NCBI GenBank assembly: GCA_944326015.1
Contig: CALVCJ010000007.1
Span: 1-45,223, forward strand
Direction of reading: 5' to 3'
Origin: Candidatus Gastranaerophilales bacterium
GTDB lineage: Bacteria; Cyanobacteriota; Vampirovibrionia; Gastranaerophilales; Gastranaerophilaceae
Length of the DNA: 45,223 bases
The notes below the pieces were generated by a model. The model was not told the DNA's origin and ran no database searches. It saw only the letters and a program-made list of their open reading frames with translations. Within the stretch, counting starts at the first letter, position 1. Every line of letters begins with the position of its first letter. The position numbers and the translations under genes were made by a program. Below, piece after piece: positions 31,023-39,632 of the stretch.

Positions 31023-31174
31023 ACATATTTCGTAGATTACTTTCTATGGCAATTGTGTTGCGATGTGGCATTTAGTTTTATTATGGGCGGACGTATAATA
31101 AAGCACTACAGAATTATTCGTATGCTTATCATCAACTAGTATTTCATAGTCTTATGTACAGCGCTATGTTCTCA

Positions 31175-32047
31175 TTATTCGCCCAAATTTAGTTGTGAGA
31201 ATTGTACAATCTTATTTTTACCGCGTTTTTTAGCGTTATATAATGCGTGTTCTGCATAGCGGATAATTGTATTTGCGTCTTCTTCAGTGTTTTCGATGCA
31301 GGGATAAGTCGCTATGCCGCCTGAAATTGTAATCGGGTGTCTTTCTTCTTCGCCTGCAGGGATGAATTCCATTCTTTCAATATCCTTTCTGAATCTTTCG
31401 GCAAATAAGAATGCGTTTTCTTCTGAGGTGTTCGGCAGAATAAGCAAAAATTCTTCATCACCGTAACGTGTGAGGATATCTTCTTTTCGGATAAGCTGTT
31501 TTAGTTTGTCTGCTATTGAGCGCAGCAAAACGTCACCCCATTCATAGCCGTAAATGTCGTTTACAACTTTAAAGAAATCAAGGTCAAAAAGAAGACAGGA
31601 AAGTTTTGTACCGTAGCGCCTTGCGCGTGAAATTTCTTGTTCAAGACGTTCTTGCATATATTTTCTGTTATGAAGTCCAGTGAGTTCATCTGTTGTAGAA
31701 ACAACTTTTAATTTGTCGCGCAGTTCCTTGTATTTCAAAAGCGCGTTAGCTCTGATTATAAGCTCCATATTGTCAATAGGAGTTCTAATAAAATCAAAAA
31801 TAATTGCTCTGACAGTGGTTTCTTTGAATACATCACCGATAAAAAGCGTAGGGGCTTTAAATTTTGTTGTCATAAGCACATCTTTTATGTTCGGAACATT
31901 CTCTACAACGACAAGTCCCGGATTAAGTATTTCATAATCCTTTAAATTTTCGGCATTTTCAATTCTGACATTTGAATCATCAATTTGAGCTAGAACATCA
32001 GCGAGTTTGGATTCATTTTTATCTGTGTAAACAACAATATTCTTCAT
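31175..32047 (-). CDS. Diguanylate cyclase with receiver-like N-terminus
   Basis: ATG at 32047 (AGAGGAT upstream) gives 290 residues; the longer frame begins in the promoter region. Residues 1-~105 look like a diverged response-regulator receiver (KNIVVYTDKN, LVVVENV, PTLFIGD, FDFIRTPID with a KP/TP-like end) lacking clear phosphoacceptor Asp at the usual place. Then a GGDEF domain: TTDELTGLHNRKYMQERL, FDLDFFKVVNDIYGYEWGD, the inhibitory site RKED (187-190) and the signature RYGDEEF (194-200), i.e. GDEEF instead of GGEEF. It should make c-di-GMP, though the second Gly is replaced. Confidence 0.86.
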   Translation of the reverse strand: MKNIVVYTDKNESKLADVLAQIDDSNVRIENAENLKDYEILNPGLVVVENVPNIKDVLMTTKFKAPTLFIGDVFKETTVRAIIFDFIRTPIDNMELIIRANALLKYKELRDKLKVVSTTDELTGLHNRKYMQERLEQEISRARRYGTKLSCLLFDLDFFKVVNDIYGYEWGDVLLRSIADKLKQLIRKEDILTRYGDEEFLLILPNTSEENAFLFAERFRKDIERMEFIPAGEEERHPITISGGIATYPCIENTEEDANTIIRYAEHALYNAKKRGKNKIVQFSQLNLGE

Positions 32048-32211
32048 TTTTCTATCCTCTTTAACAATATTATCGGATTTTATAGCATTCCGTGGGTATT
32101 TTAGCATATTTTTTACTTTTTATCAATAGGTAAATAAAATTTAATAAATATCAGGGTTTGATTTTTTATTTAGTCATCCTGTACGTCTATTGACCTTTGT
32201 AAATAAAACGT

Positions 32212-33543
32212 TTACTTCAGATATTTCAAATACAAATAAACAGAGCTTAGTGCAAGTGAAATGAATGTAACAAGAGCTCCGTATTTCATAAACCGTATAA
32301 ATGAAATCGGATACCCTTTTATGGCAGAAGTTTCACTCACAATAACGTTTGCTGCAGCCCCGATTATTGTAAGGTTTCCGCCAAGGCAGGCGCCTAGTGA
32401 AAGAGCCCACCAGAGAGGGTGATGTCCTGTGCCTGCATAAGGCATTGTGTGTTGAACCTCGGCAATTAACGGTGCCATTGTTGCTGTGTATGGTATGTTG
32501 TCAACAATACCGGATAAAATTCCGGAGCCCCACAGAATTAACATTGCGGCAGCATCTAAACTTCCTTTAGTCAAATCAATAAGTTTATCTGCAAGAAAGT
32601 TTATTCCACCGTTTGCCTCAAACCCGCCTATGATTATAAACAAACCGATAAAAAAGAATATTGTAAGCCATTCTACATCTTTGTAAATTTCTTTAGGATT
32701 TTCAAAAATTAAAAGAAAAGATGCTCCGGCAGCCGCAAAAACATACGCAGGAATATGCGTAATATCATGGGTTATAAATCCTAAAATTACAAGAGCAAGT
32801 GTTATTATTGCACGTAACATCAGCTTGTTGTCCGTAATTGTTTTTGAATTATCGATATTGGCTATTTGGGACATTTTTTCTTCATTGGCGTTCAGCGACT
32901 TTCTAAACATAAATATAAGTATACTTATGCATACCGCAAATATAATTGTTACAATCAGAGTTAATTCATTTACAAAATCCATAAAACTAAGTCCTGCTTT
33001 AGCTCCGATGATAATATTTGGCGGATCTCCTATTAAAGTTGCTGTTCCTCCGATATTTGACGCAAGCACTTCTGTTATAAGAAACGGAACCGGATCACAA
33101 TCAAGCTCGCGTGCGATTACAAAAGTTACAGGCATAATTAGAACAACAGTTGTAACATTATCAAGAAAAGCCGATGCAACGGCAGTAAATGCTGCAAGTG
33201 CAAACAATACAAGTTTTGGATAGCCTTTTGTCATTTTTAAAAGCTCGAGCGCCATCCACTTAAAAACTCCGCTTTTGCCTGTTATATGAACTATTATCAT
33301 CATGCCCACAAGCAGAAAAATTACGTCAAATTCTATATAGTCAAATACATATCTTATATATCTGCAGCCATCCGCATTAACCGAATCGTGAAACGGTAGA
33401 AGCCCTATAAGCATTGTCAGAGATGCTCCGACAAGCGCTACAACAGATTTTTGTATTTTTTCAGTCGCAATTAAAACATATGCAATTAAAAGTATTGCTC
33501 CGGATATAACCATTGCATGGTTTTGGACTAAATTAATTAACAT
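32212..33543 (-). CDS. ArsB/NhaD-family (ion transporter superfamily) membrane transporter
   Basis: 443 residues, about 11-12 membrane helices. Family marks are FLDNVTTVVLIMPVTFVIARELDCDP and SNIGGTATLIGDPPNIIIGAKAGLSF in the first half, echoed by SGIVDNIPYTATMAPLIAEV and GACLGGNLTIIGAAANVIVSE in the second, the inverted-repeat pattern of the IT superfamily. Members move arsenite, Na+/H+ or organic anions; the sequence alone does not decide. AAGGGGA precedes the ATG, TG-A-TATAAT lies upstream in the shared gap with the divergent dapF. Confidence 0.88.
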   Translation of the reverse strand: MLINLVQNHAMVISGAILLIAYVLIATEKIQKSVVALVGASLTMLIGLLPFHDSVNADGCRYIRYVFDYIEFDVIFLLVGMMIIVHITGKSGVFKWMALELLKMTKGYPKLVLFALAAFTAVASAFLDNVTTVVLIMPVTFVIARELDCDPVPFLITEVLASNIGGTATLIGDPPNIIIGAKAGLSFMDFVNELTLIVTIIFAVCISILIFMFRKSLNANEEKMSQIANIDNSKTITDNKLMLRAIITLALVILGFITHDITHIPAYVFAAAGASFLLIFENPKEIYKDVEWLTIFFFIGLFIIIGGFEANGGINFLADKLIDLTKGSLDAAAMLILWGSGILSGIVDNIPYTATMAPLIAEVQHTMPYAGTGHHPLWWALSLGACLGGNLTIIGAAANVIVSETSAIKGYPISFIRFMKYGALVTFISLALSSVYLYLKYLK

Positions 33544-33623
33544 AATATTCCCCTTGTTTGTAAATTATATCATAAACATATTAAATTTATGATATAATGC
33601 AAATACCTGAAAGGAAAGCTTAA

Positions 33624-34457
33624 ATGAAAACAATAAAAATAACAAAAATGCAAGGTTGTGGAAATGATTTTGTTATAGTAGATTATCCGGAATACGAAAA
33701 AACGGGTTTGAAAATGGATGAACTTGCTCTGAAATTGTGTGACAGGCACTATGGAATAGGAGCGGATGGAATGATTATCCCTAAAACAGGTACAGAAAAA
33801 ACTGATTTGGGCTGGTACTTTTACAATTCGGATGGATCAACTGCACAAATGTGCGGAAATGGAATGAGGTGTTTTGCGAAATATGCTTACGACAACAAAT
33901 TTGTAAATAAAAAAGCATTCAGTGTTGAAACACTTGCGGGCGTCATAAGACCTGAACTTTTAGAAAATGGGCTTATAAAAGTTAATATGGGTAAGCCTAT
34001 TCTTGATGATAAAAAAATTCCCTTCTGGGGCGAAAGAAAATTAATCGCTCTTGATAAAGAGTTTGATATAACACCTGTTTCAATGGGAAATCCGCACTGC
34101 GTAGTTATTACACAGGATGATCCTATGGAACTTGCTCAAAAATACGGCCCTGTTATTGAAAAACACGAGTATTTCCCTGAAAAAACAAACACGGAATTTG
34201 TAAAAGTCAAATCGGAAATCGAAATTGATATGCGGGTTTATGAACGCGGATGCGGGATTACACTGGCCTGTGGAACGGGTGCCTGCGCGAGCGTTGTTGC
34301 ATGTGTTTTAAATAACTTAACAGAAAATAAAGTAAAAGTTAATCTTCTTGGAGGGCCTGTATTTGTTGAATGGCAGGGATCTCGAGGAGATGCTAATCAT
34401 GATATTTTTCTTATAGGTTCGGCAAATTACAGCTTTTTTGCACAATACATATTGTAA
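33624..34457 (+). CDS. dapF: Diaminopimelate epimerase
   Basis: Converts LL- to meso-diaminopimelate for lysine and peptidoglycan. 277 residues with both catalytic cysteines in their motifs: MCGNGMRCFAKYAYD and ACGTGACASVVA, plus the first MQGCGNDFVIVDY and the C-terminal GPVFVEW. AAAGGAAAG precedes the ATG; TG-A-TATAAT lies ~24 nt before. It is the first gene of the rpsF-ssb cluster, with 61 nt to rpsF. Confidence 0.97.
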   Translation: MKTIKITKMQGCGNDFVIVDYPEYEKTGLKMDELALKLCDRHYGIGADGMIIPKTGTEKTDLGWYFYNSDGSTAQMCGNGMRCFAKYAYDNKFVNKKAFSVETLAGVIRPELLENGLIKVNMGKPILDDKKIPFWGERKLIALDKEFDITPVSMGNPHCVVITQDDPMELAQKYGPVIEKHEYFPEKTNTEFVKVKSEIEIDMRVYERGCGITLACGTGACASVVACVLNNLTENKVKVNLLGGPVFVEWQGSRGDANHDIFLIGSANYSFFAQYIL

Positions 34458-34518
34458 AATATACTATTTCCATGATAGTATTGATTTACAGCCAAAATAT
34501 AAAAAGGAGAAAATAAAA

Positions 34519-34815
34519 ATGAAAAATTATGAATTATTAACTGTATTTAAACCCGCGTTAGATGCAGAAGAAGTGGATAAGGCTATCGAATCACTCGGTA
34601 AAACTGCTTCCGATTTAGGCGGTAAAGTAGTTTCAGCTGACAAAACAGGCAGAAAGAAACTTGCTTATGATATACAGAATTTTAGAGACGGATTTTTTGT
34701 TACCTTTGTATTGAGCCTTCCAGAAGAAAAAGTTGCAGAATTCAGACGTCAGCTTCGTTTGAATGATAATATTCTGAGAACGATGTTTTTGGAAGCTTCA
34801 AAAACGGGAGTGTAA
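34519..34815 (+). CDS. rpsF: 30S ribosomal protein S6
   Basis: From the ATG at 34519 (AAAGGAGAAA before it) the product has 98 residues: MKNYELLTVFKPALDAEEVD, RKKLAYDIQNFRDGFFVTFVL, FRRQLRLNDNILRTMF. All are S6 hallmarks. The frame is open further upstream to 34438 but that part overlaps dapF. S6 binds with S18 in the platform of the 30S subunit. Followed by ssb with 3 nt between, as in most bacteria. Confidence 0.94.
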   Translation: MKNYELLTVFKPALDAEEVDKAIESLGKTASDLGGKVVSADKTGRKKLAYDIQNFRDGFFVTFVLSLPEEKVAEFRRQLRLNDNILRTMFLEASKTGV

Positions 34816-34818
34816 GCT

Positions 34819-35220
34819 ATGAGCCTTGCAAAAGCTGTGCTTACGGGCACAATATACAGAGCTCCCGAAAAACGTTTTACGCAGAACAACATTGCTGTCT
34901 CTGCTTTTGTTCTTAACATTGGTGAAAGAGAAGAAAGTCTTATAAGAGTTTTGTCTAAAAGGAATACTCTAGATGAAGTTGTTTCTTCACTGAATAAGGG
35001 AGAAAGAATTCTGGTAGAAGGCAGACTTCAAACAGCAACCGTAAAATCAGATGACGGCTCGGAGAGAAAAATCTACGAGATTGACGCAAATACAATTGAA
35101 AGACTTGGCGGTGAGGCTTCTGCAGCTGCAAGTCAGAAATTTGGAACTGAAGAAATCGTCAAATTTGAATCGGATGATCTTTCAAACGAATTGATTAACG
35201 AAGACGAAATTCCCTTCTAG
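34819..35220 (+). CDS. ssb: Single-stranded DNA-binding protein
   Basis: 133 residues: OB fold with LTGTIYRAPEKRFTQNNIAVSAFVLNIG, GERILVEGRLQTATVKSDDGSERKIYEIDANTIERLG, a short acidic linker and the C-terminal partner-binding tip EDEIPF. It protects single strands during replication and repair. GGGAG sits before the ATG. The usual rpsF-ssb-rpsR order is kept, but rpsR is 301 nt away with its own promoter. Confidence 0.96.
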   Translation: MSLAKAVLTGTIYRAPEKRFTQNNIAVSAFVLNIGEREESLIRVLSKRNTLDEVVSSLNKGERILVEGRLQTATVKSDDGSERKIYEIDANTIERLGGEASAAASQKFGTEEIVKFESDDLSNELINEDEIPF

Positions 35221-35342
35221 GAGCATATCCGCTCAGCCCACCAAAGCTTACGACTTTGCATAAAGCGCTTTTGAATTGATATTGAAATTTTTAAATATAT
35301 TCTTAATACCGCTTGTATAAGTCAATGCACTCGGGAAATGAC

Positions 35343-35398
35343 ATCCTGAACTTGTTTCAGGAGCTTACAATGATAAGATTTCGAAACAAGTTCAGGAT
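35343..35398. repeat. Inverted dispersed repeat between ssb and rpsR
   Basis: ATCCTGAACTTGTTTC (35343-35358) and GAAACAAGTTCAGGAT (35383-35398) are perfect 16-nt arms of the GTCAT(C/T)CTGAxxxTGTTTC repeat family. The rest of the 301-nt gap holds a degraded GGAGC..GCTC hairpin at 35220, the ATATTTGGT...ATATAAGTCC motif at 35422-35450 and the rpsR promoter (TTGAAA 35464-35469, TAGTAT 35487-35492). Confidence 0.6.
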
Positions 35399-35521
35399 GA
35401 TATTATATCTGTTTGTCGAGAATATTTGGTGTAAACTGCGATATAAGTCCCGAAAAATATTTGTTGAAAATTTTTTAAATTTAATGTAGTATAAAAAATG
35501 GCTAGAAAGGCTAAATTAAAC

Positions 35522-35755
35522 ATGGCAAGACAAAACAATGAAGAAAAGAAAAAACGCAAAAATTGCAGTCTTTGTGCTGACAAAGTTGAGGCAATCGACT
35601 ACAAAGATGCATCAAAGTTGAAAAGATACCTGACTGAAGCCGGAAAAATTATTCCGAGAAGAATTACAGGTAACTGTGCAAAGCATCAGAGAATGATTGC
35701 TGTAGCAATTAAACGTGCTAGAGAAGCTGCTATTATTGATTATGTGTTTGACTAA
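35522..35755 (+). CDS. rpsR: 30S ribosomal protein S18
   Basis: 77 residues from ATG 35522: [65 protein letters not shown]. The last part is the S18 core. A CxxC plus later Cys/His make a C+ type (zinc-binding) S18. AAAGG lies 11 nt before this start. An in-frame ATG at 35498 (adding MARKAKLN) lies 5 nt after a possible -10 and could be used leaderlessly; the choice is uncertain. It is followed by a strong terminator. Confidence 0.94.
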   Translation: MARQNNEEKKKRKNCSLCADKVEAIDYKDASKLKRYLTEAGKIIPRRITGNCAKHQRMIAVAIKRAREAAIIDYVFD

Positions 35756-35782
35756 GACGCATAAAAATTTTTGCAGATGTTA

Positions 35783-35817
35783 AATAACCCGCTTATTTAA
35801 GCGGGTTATTTTTATTT
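35783..35817 (+). terminator. Intrinsic terminator of rpsR
   Basis: Perfect 13-bp stem AATAACCCGCTTA / TAAGCGGGTTATT (35783-35810), loop TT, followed by TTTATTT. Confidence 0.88.
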
Positions 35818-35891
35818 AAAAAAAATCAATGAGGTAATACATTTTAGCAAGTAGTTAGTATGAGTTTGCATATAAGGTCCAAACTTATTAC

Positions 35892-35920
35892 TTGAAAATT
35901 TCTTATAAATATACTATAAT
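35892..35920 (+). promoter_or_regulatory. Promoter of the poly-G prepilin gene
   Basis: TTGAAA (35892-35897), 17-nt spacer, TATAAT (35915-35920). GGAG at 35935-35938 and ATG at 35945 follow with good spacing. A copy of the ...ATATAAGGTCC motif (35855-35880) lies just before it. Confidence 0.72.
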
Positions 35921-35944
35921 AAAAGGTATGGAAAGGAGTATAAT

Positions 35945-36726
35945 ATGCAAGTTGGGAATTTATTAAATCAACGGGGGGGGGGCGTTTAGGAGCTTCTGTA
36001 AATCGTTTAAGAGATTTATGTAAACTAATTTTGTCAGGCCAAGCTGTACGTCCAGGTTTTACGCTTGCTGAGGTTTTAATTACTCTTGGTGTTATAGGTG
36101 TGGTTGCTGCACTAACTCTGCCATCTTTAATTTCTCATAACAGAATGGTTGAATCTGTAAATCGTTTAAAAAAGACATATTCTGTTTTAAATCAGGCATA
36201 TAAAATGGCAGAACTTGATTACGGAGAAATTGAAAATTGGGATTGGGATTTATCAACTAAAGATTTTTTCAACAAATATTTTGTACCTTATCTTAATATA
36301 ACTCAAAACTGTGAAAACCAAGTATCTACAGCCTGCTGGAATGATGACGGTGCAATTTATTATCTTAATGGGAATGTTAGTGGTCAAGTAATTAAAGGTA
36401 AAGACTATGCAAAAGTTAAATTAGCTGATGGCACTTTGCTGGCTTTTCAAAATCAATCAGTGCATGCACATTTTTATATAGATACTAACGGAAAACGCAG
36501 ACCAAACATGTATGGTAAAGATGTTTTTGTAGTTACAATAACAAACGGTCCATACCAAGAAAATAATAGACATAATATTTTACATGGCGGTTTGTGGTTA
36601 TATGGAACAGGAATAAGCCTAGATGTTATAAAGTCAAATTGTTCAACAGACTCTGAGGGATTGTTGTGTGCAGCATATTTGTATTCTAACAGCTGGCAAA
36701 TTCCGAAAGATTATCCGAGATATTAA
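35945..36726 (+). CDS. Prepilin-like protein gene, out of frame at a G10 tract (phase-variable candidate)
   Basis: Promoter, AAAGGAG and ATG (35945) open the frame MQVGNLLNQR, which enters ten G (35973-35982) and, as given, stops at TAG 35987-35989. With eleven or eight G the frame would run on through RLGASVNRLRDLCKLILSG to the prepilin head PG-FTLAEVLITLGVIGVVAA and then 36726 (about 260 residues, leader 38). The pilin frame itself has no ATG upstream; a TTG at 36031 lacks a ribosome site. After the hydrophobic helix comes the globular body (LNQAYKMAELDYGEIENW, TACWNDDGAIYYLNG, FYIDTNGKRRPNMYG) ending CAAYLYSNSWQIPKDYPRY. The head is that of type IV pilin/pseudopilin substrates. No assembly genes are nearby. 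Confidence 0.8.
35973..35982. repeat. G10 homopolymer tract in prepilin leader
   Basis: Ten G in a ~35% GC background, at codons 10-13 of the leader. Changing its length by one base switches the downstream pilin in or out of frame: 8 and 11 are in frame, 9 and 10 are not. Confidence 0.92.
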
Positions 36727-36758
36727 TTGATTGAAAAGATACTCAGTTTTAAATAATG

Positions 36759-36796
36759 CAATTGCGGATTAGCGAAAATACGCTAATCCGCAATTG
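36759..36796. terminator. Long hairpin between prepilin and pgi genes
   Basis: A perfect 16-bp stem (CAATTGCGGATTAGCG / CGCTAATCCGCAATTG) with a 6-nt loop, shared by the convergent prepilin and pgi genes; no long T-run but the flanks are AT-rich. Confidence 0.72.
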
Positions 36797-36814
36797 ATGT
36801 GCTTTTATATGTAT

Positions 36815-38116
36815 TTAAAGGGATTTTCTTCCCGGAACTACTACTCCGCCTTTTAAATTCTTTTTGTAGAATTCTACGTGCGGCTGCAGTACGCTGTCGA
36901 GAACTTCAGGGAATGATTTATTTTCGCTGATTTTTTCAACAATTTCCTGATAAACTGTTGCAAATGCTCTTAATTGAGTAATTGCGCCTGCTGCTTCAGG
37001 AGTTAAACCCATGCCAGAAGTTTTTGCAGTTTCTAAGAAAAATGCTCCCGTTGATGTGTAAGATTTTGTCAAAGCTTCAACATAACTTTCAGCATTTTCT
37101 CTGCAAACTCCGTTATCCTGAGGTACAGTCAACGCGAATGCAAATTTGTTTGCAGGATTAAAATGAGCTTCTGCTGAGTGATGCATTGCATCAGGAACTT
37201 TTGCAACCTGTTTAAGTGTATCTTTAACGGATTCGTTCTGCATTTGAGCATGCCAGTAAACCGTATTTTCAAAGATTGAACCCATATACTGATGAACTGT
37301 TGTTAAAATACCGTTCATTTTAGCATCTGCCCAGAAAATACCTTCTTTCAATGCGTCATTTACGTCTAAATCTGCTGTTAATGATTCTGTTGAAACTTCC
37401 TGAGCTGCATTTAACATTTTTACCATATCTTCTTTTTTCATACCTGCGTATGCAAGAGTGAATAAAGCATGGTCGTCAAATCCCGAGAAACGTCCGCCGA
37501 CATCATCATGGATATATAAATCGCCTAGCCAGCCGTTTTCGTTTGATGTTCTTCTAAGTTCACTTTTTTCAGCATTTTTGTCGGTTACGGCGATAAAATG
37601 TTTGTTAGCAGATTTTTCAGCTTCTTCTTGAGATTTGCCCTGAGCCTTGTAAGCTTCAATCAACATATCCAAAACTCTTAAAAATCCGTCTTTTGTTTCA
37701 AATGTTGAACCTGATTTTGATGCAATAAGGTAGTTTGATGAAGTTACATCATTTCCCAATCTGTATAAAAATCTTTCCAAACTTGCAGAATCAACATCAG
37801 AATAAAATTCTACAACGTCATGGCAAACGTTCAAACCGTTAATTGATAACATATGTTCAACTGTGTGTTTTGAGCCGCCGATACCCATTACGCTGAGTTT
37901 TTTAGCACCTGTTTGTTTTTTTAGGCTTTCTGCAAGTTCATAAATTTCATCAACTCTTTTAGCCTGGTTTTCAGGTAAATTTACCCAGTTTAAAAACTGA
38001 CCTTGTTTGTTTGCTCTTGATGAAAATTCTTTTACGAATTCAGAAACTTTTGATGAATAACTGCTAAAATCAATTCCTGTAAATTTAACAGTTACATTAG
38101 AATTTTTTGTCAACAT
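36815..38116 (-). CDS. pgi: Glucose-6-phosphate isomerase
   Basis: Interconverts glucose-6-phosphate and fructose-6-phosphate in glycolysis/gluconeogenesis. From ATG 38116 (AAAGAGG upstream) the product has 433 residues, the length of the shorter bacterial Pgi class. SIS-domain marks are VMGIGGSKHTVEHML, LIASKSGSTFETKDGFLRVLDM and the DDVGGRFSGFDDHALFTLAYAG loop, with the C-terminal catalytic-side region AEAHFNPANKFAFALTVPQ. The open frame continues to 38182, but without a ribosome site. Monocistronic; divergent from the DUF2971 gene. Confidence 0.94.
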   Translation of the reverse strand: MLTKNSNVTVKFTGIDFSSYSSKVSEFVKEFSSRANKQGQFLNWVNLPENQAKRVDEIYELAESLKKQTGAKKLSVMGIGGSKHTVEHMLSINGLNVCHDVVEFYSDVDSASLERFLYRLGNDVTSSNYLIASKSGSTFETKDGFLRVLDMLIEAYKAQGKSQEEAEKSANKHFIAVTDKNAEKSELRRTSNENGWLGDLYIHDDVGGRFSGFDDHALFTLAYAGMKKEDMVKMLNAAQEVSTESLTADLDVNDALKEGIFWADAKMNGILTTVHQYMGSIFENTVYWHAQMQNESVKDTLKQVAKVPDAMHHSAEAHFNPANKFAFALTVPQDNGVCRENAESYVEALTKSYTSTGAFFLETAKTSGMGLTPEAAGAITQLRAFATVYQEIVEKISENKSFPEVLDSVLQPHVEFYKKNLKGGVVVPGRKSL

Positions 38117-38225
38117 AATAACCTCTTTCTCTTGTAACATTTTACACTGATATTTTACTATAAAAATATAAAGTATTGGCATAAACGTGTAAAAATATGG
38201 TATAATTATATACAGGAGTTACGGC

Positions 38226-39134
38226 ATGATTGATTATGACAGTTTACTTGAAAAAATACCGAGAGTGCGGAAAATTCTGGATGACGGCTCAAACAGTATT
38301 TTATATCATTACACTAAGCCCGAAAAACTTTTAAGCATTTTAGAATCAGGCACAATAAGATTTTCAAACGCACTTTATCTCAATGACAAAGAAGAAGTAA
38401 CATACTCCTACAAACTTATTTTTAATCTTGTTGATGAAATGCCCGAGCTTAACCAACGTCTTTTTTCAAAAATTAAAGAGCATTTTTACACAAAATATAC
38501 AAATATAATTAACGGCTCCAATGATTTCGGCTACAAATATGAATACTACACAATATCTTTTTCAACCGAAGGCGATAACCTGACCCTGTGGAATAATTAC
38601 GCTAAAGGCCAGAATTATACAGGCTACAATATCGGATTTTGTAAAAAAAATTTGATAGCCGATATGGTAAAAATCGGTTTCAATTCTGTCTACGGAAATA
38701 TAATTTACGATAAGAAAAAACAGATTACCGTTCTGAAACTCATTTTCGAAAAATGGAATAAACAGTATGAAAAAGCCCTTAAACATTCCAAAAATCAAGA
38801 CAAATTAGTTGATACGGTTTTTGAACTCATTGATATTTTGAGTGTTATAAGTTTGTTCTTTAAAAATCCGCATTTTAAAGACGAAAAAGAATACAGAATA
38901 ATTTTTATCAACAATTTCGGTACAAATTTTGCAAAACAAACAAAAATTTGTGAAAAAAACGGGCTTTTTGTTCCGTATATCGAATATAAATTCTTGAAAA
39001 AGACTGTAAATTGTATAAATATCGGTCCTACTCTGGATGAAAGTATATTTTATACAAGCACGTGCCGTATGCTTTCAAACTTCGGCTACGAAAAAAAGAC
39101 AGTCAACCGCTCGAATATACCTTTGAGGTATTAA
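38226..39134 (+). CDS. DUF2971 family protein
   Basis: 302 residues. The family signature is clear: SILYHYTKPEKLLSILESGTIRFSNALYLNDKEEVTYSYKL, then YTISFSTEGDNLTLWNNYAKGQNYTGYNIGF, and FKDEKEYRIIFI. These motifs (Y-H-Y-T, S-F-S-x-x-x-D-x-L-x-x-W, E-Y-R) recall ADP-ribosyltransferase-like folds and DUF2971 genes are frequent in defence and mobile regions, but activity is not known. TATAAT is at about 38201 and AGGAG before the ATG. It stands alone, followed by dispersed repeats. Confidence 0.82.
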   Translation: MIDYDSLLEKIPRVRKILDDGSNSILYHYTKPEKLLSILESGTIRFSNALYLNDKEEVTYSYKLIFNLVDEMPELNQRLFSKIKEHFYTKYTNIINGSNDFGYKYEYYTISFSTEGDNLTLWNNYAKGQNYTGYNIGFCKKNLIADMVKIGFNSVYGNIIYDKKKQITVLKLIFEKWNKQYEKALKHSKNQDKLVDTVFELIDILSVISLFFKNPHFKDEKEYRIIFINNFGTNFAKQTKICEKNGLFVPYIEYKFLKKTVNCINIGPTLDESIFYTSTCRMLSNFGYEKKTVNRSNIPLRY

Positions 39135-39143
39135 AATATTATT

Positions 39144-39217
39144 CCCTCCCTGATTAGGGAGGGTTAGGGTGGGTATTGATGTTACCCATCCTCTTATCCT
39201 TCCCTTATTAGGGAAGG
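39144..39217. repeat. Multi-hairpin dispersed repeat, copy 2
   Basis: CCCTCCC-TGATTA-GGGAGGG (39144-39163), GGTGGGTA...TACCCATCC, then CCTTCCC-TTATTA-GGGAAGG (39198-39217): same three-hairpin order and spacing as 17605-17675. Confidence 0.62.
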
Positions 39218-39224
39218 AAGTTTT

Positions 39225-39249
39225 GTCATGCTGAATTTATTTCAGCATC
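39225..39249. repeat. Short inverted repeat, GTCATxCTGA family
   Basis: GTCATGCTGAA and TTCAGCATC around TTTAT; ATGCTGAA/TTCAGCAT pair perfectly. It directly follows the multi-hairpin repeat. Confidence 0.5.
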
Positions 39250-39632
39250 TCAATCAGATAGTGCAGCAAGTATGTCAATTTGGCGATCAGGACGACAAAT
39301 TATATCTTTGTAAATAAATGTAACATATTATCGGAATAAATTAAAGTTTTTTTTACTTTGTTCCGTAACACATCATGAACCAATATAAAAACAGTGTGTG
39401 TATTTATATTGAGCAGTTAGAAATATATATAAAATATTTCTTATTGTAAAAAAATGTAAAGAAATCAGGTAAGGTTGAGACTCTTATATAATCGGCTTTT
39501 TCTGAGATGGTAACAGCTTCTATATACATGTCAGGCAATTTTTGGTTATAAAATGTTTTTACATGTACATAGAGAAGTATAAAAACATATCAATTTTCGT
39601 GCGATGAGAAAATTGAGAGAAAGGATTGAACT
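39250..39632 (+). promoter_or_regulatory. Long AT-rich upstream region of the 898-residue gene
   Basis: No gene is present. It holds TATATACATGT at 39521-39531 and ACATGTACAT at 39561-39570; TATATACATGT occurs again at 42421-42431 before the filamentous-adhesin gene. GAGAAAGGAT before the ATG is the ribosome site. The start of transcription cannot be fixed; GTATAAAAA (39578-39586) is one candidate -10. Confidence 0.35.

Noticed and set aside
36031..36726. Prepilin gene starting at TTG 36031
   Set aside because: No ribosome site; promoter, site and ATG 86 nt upstream point to the frame interrupted by the G10 tract.
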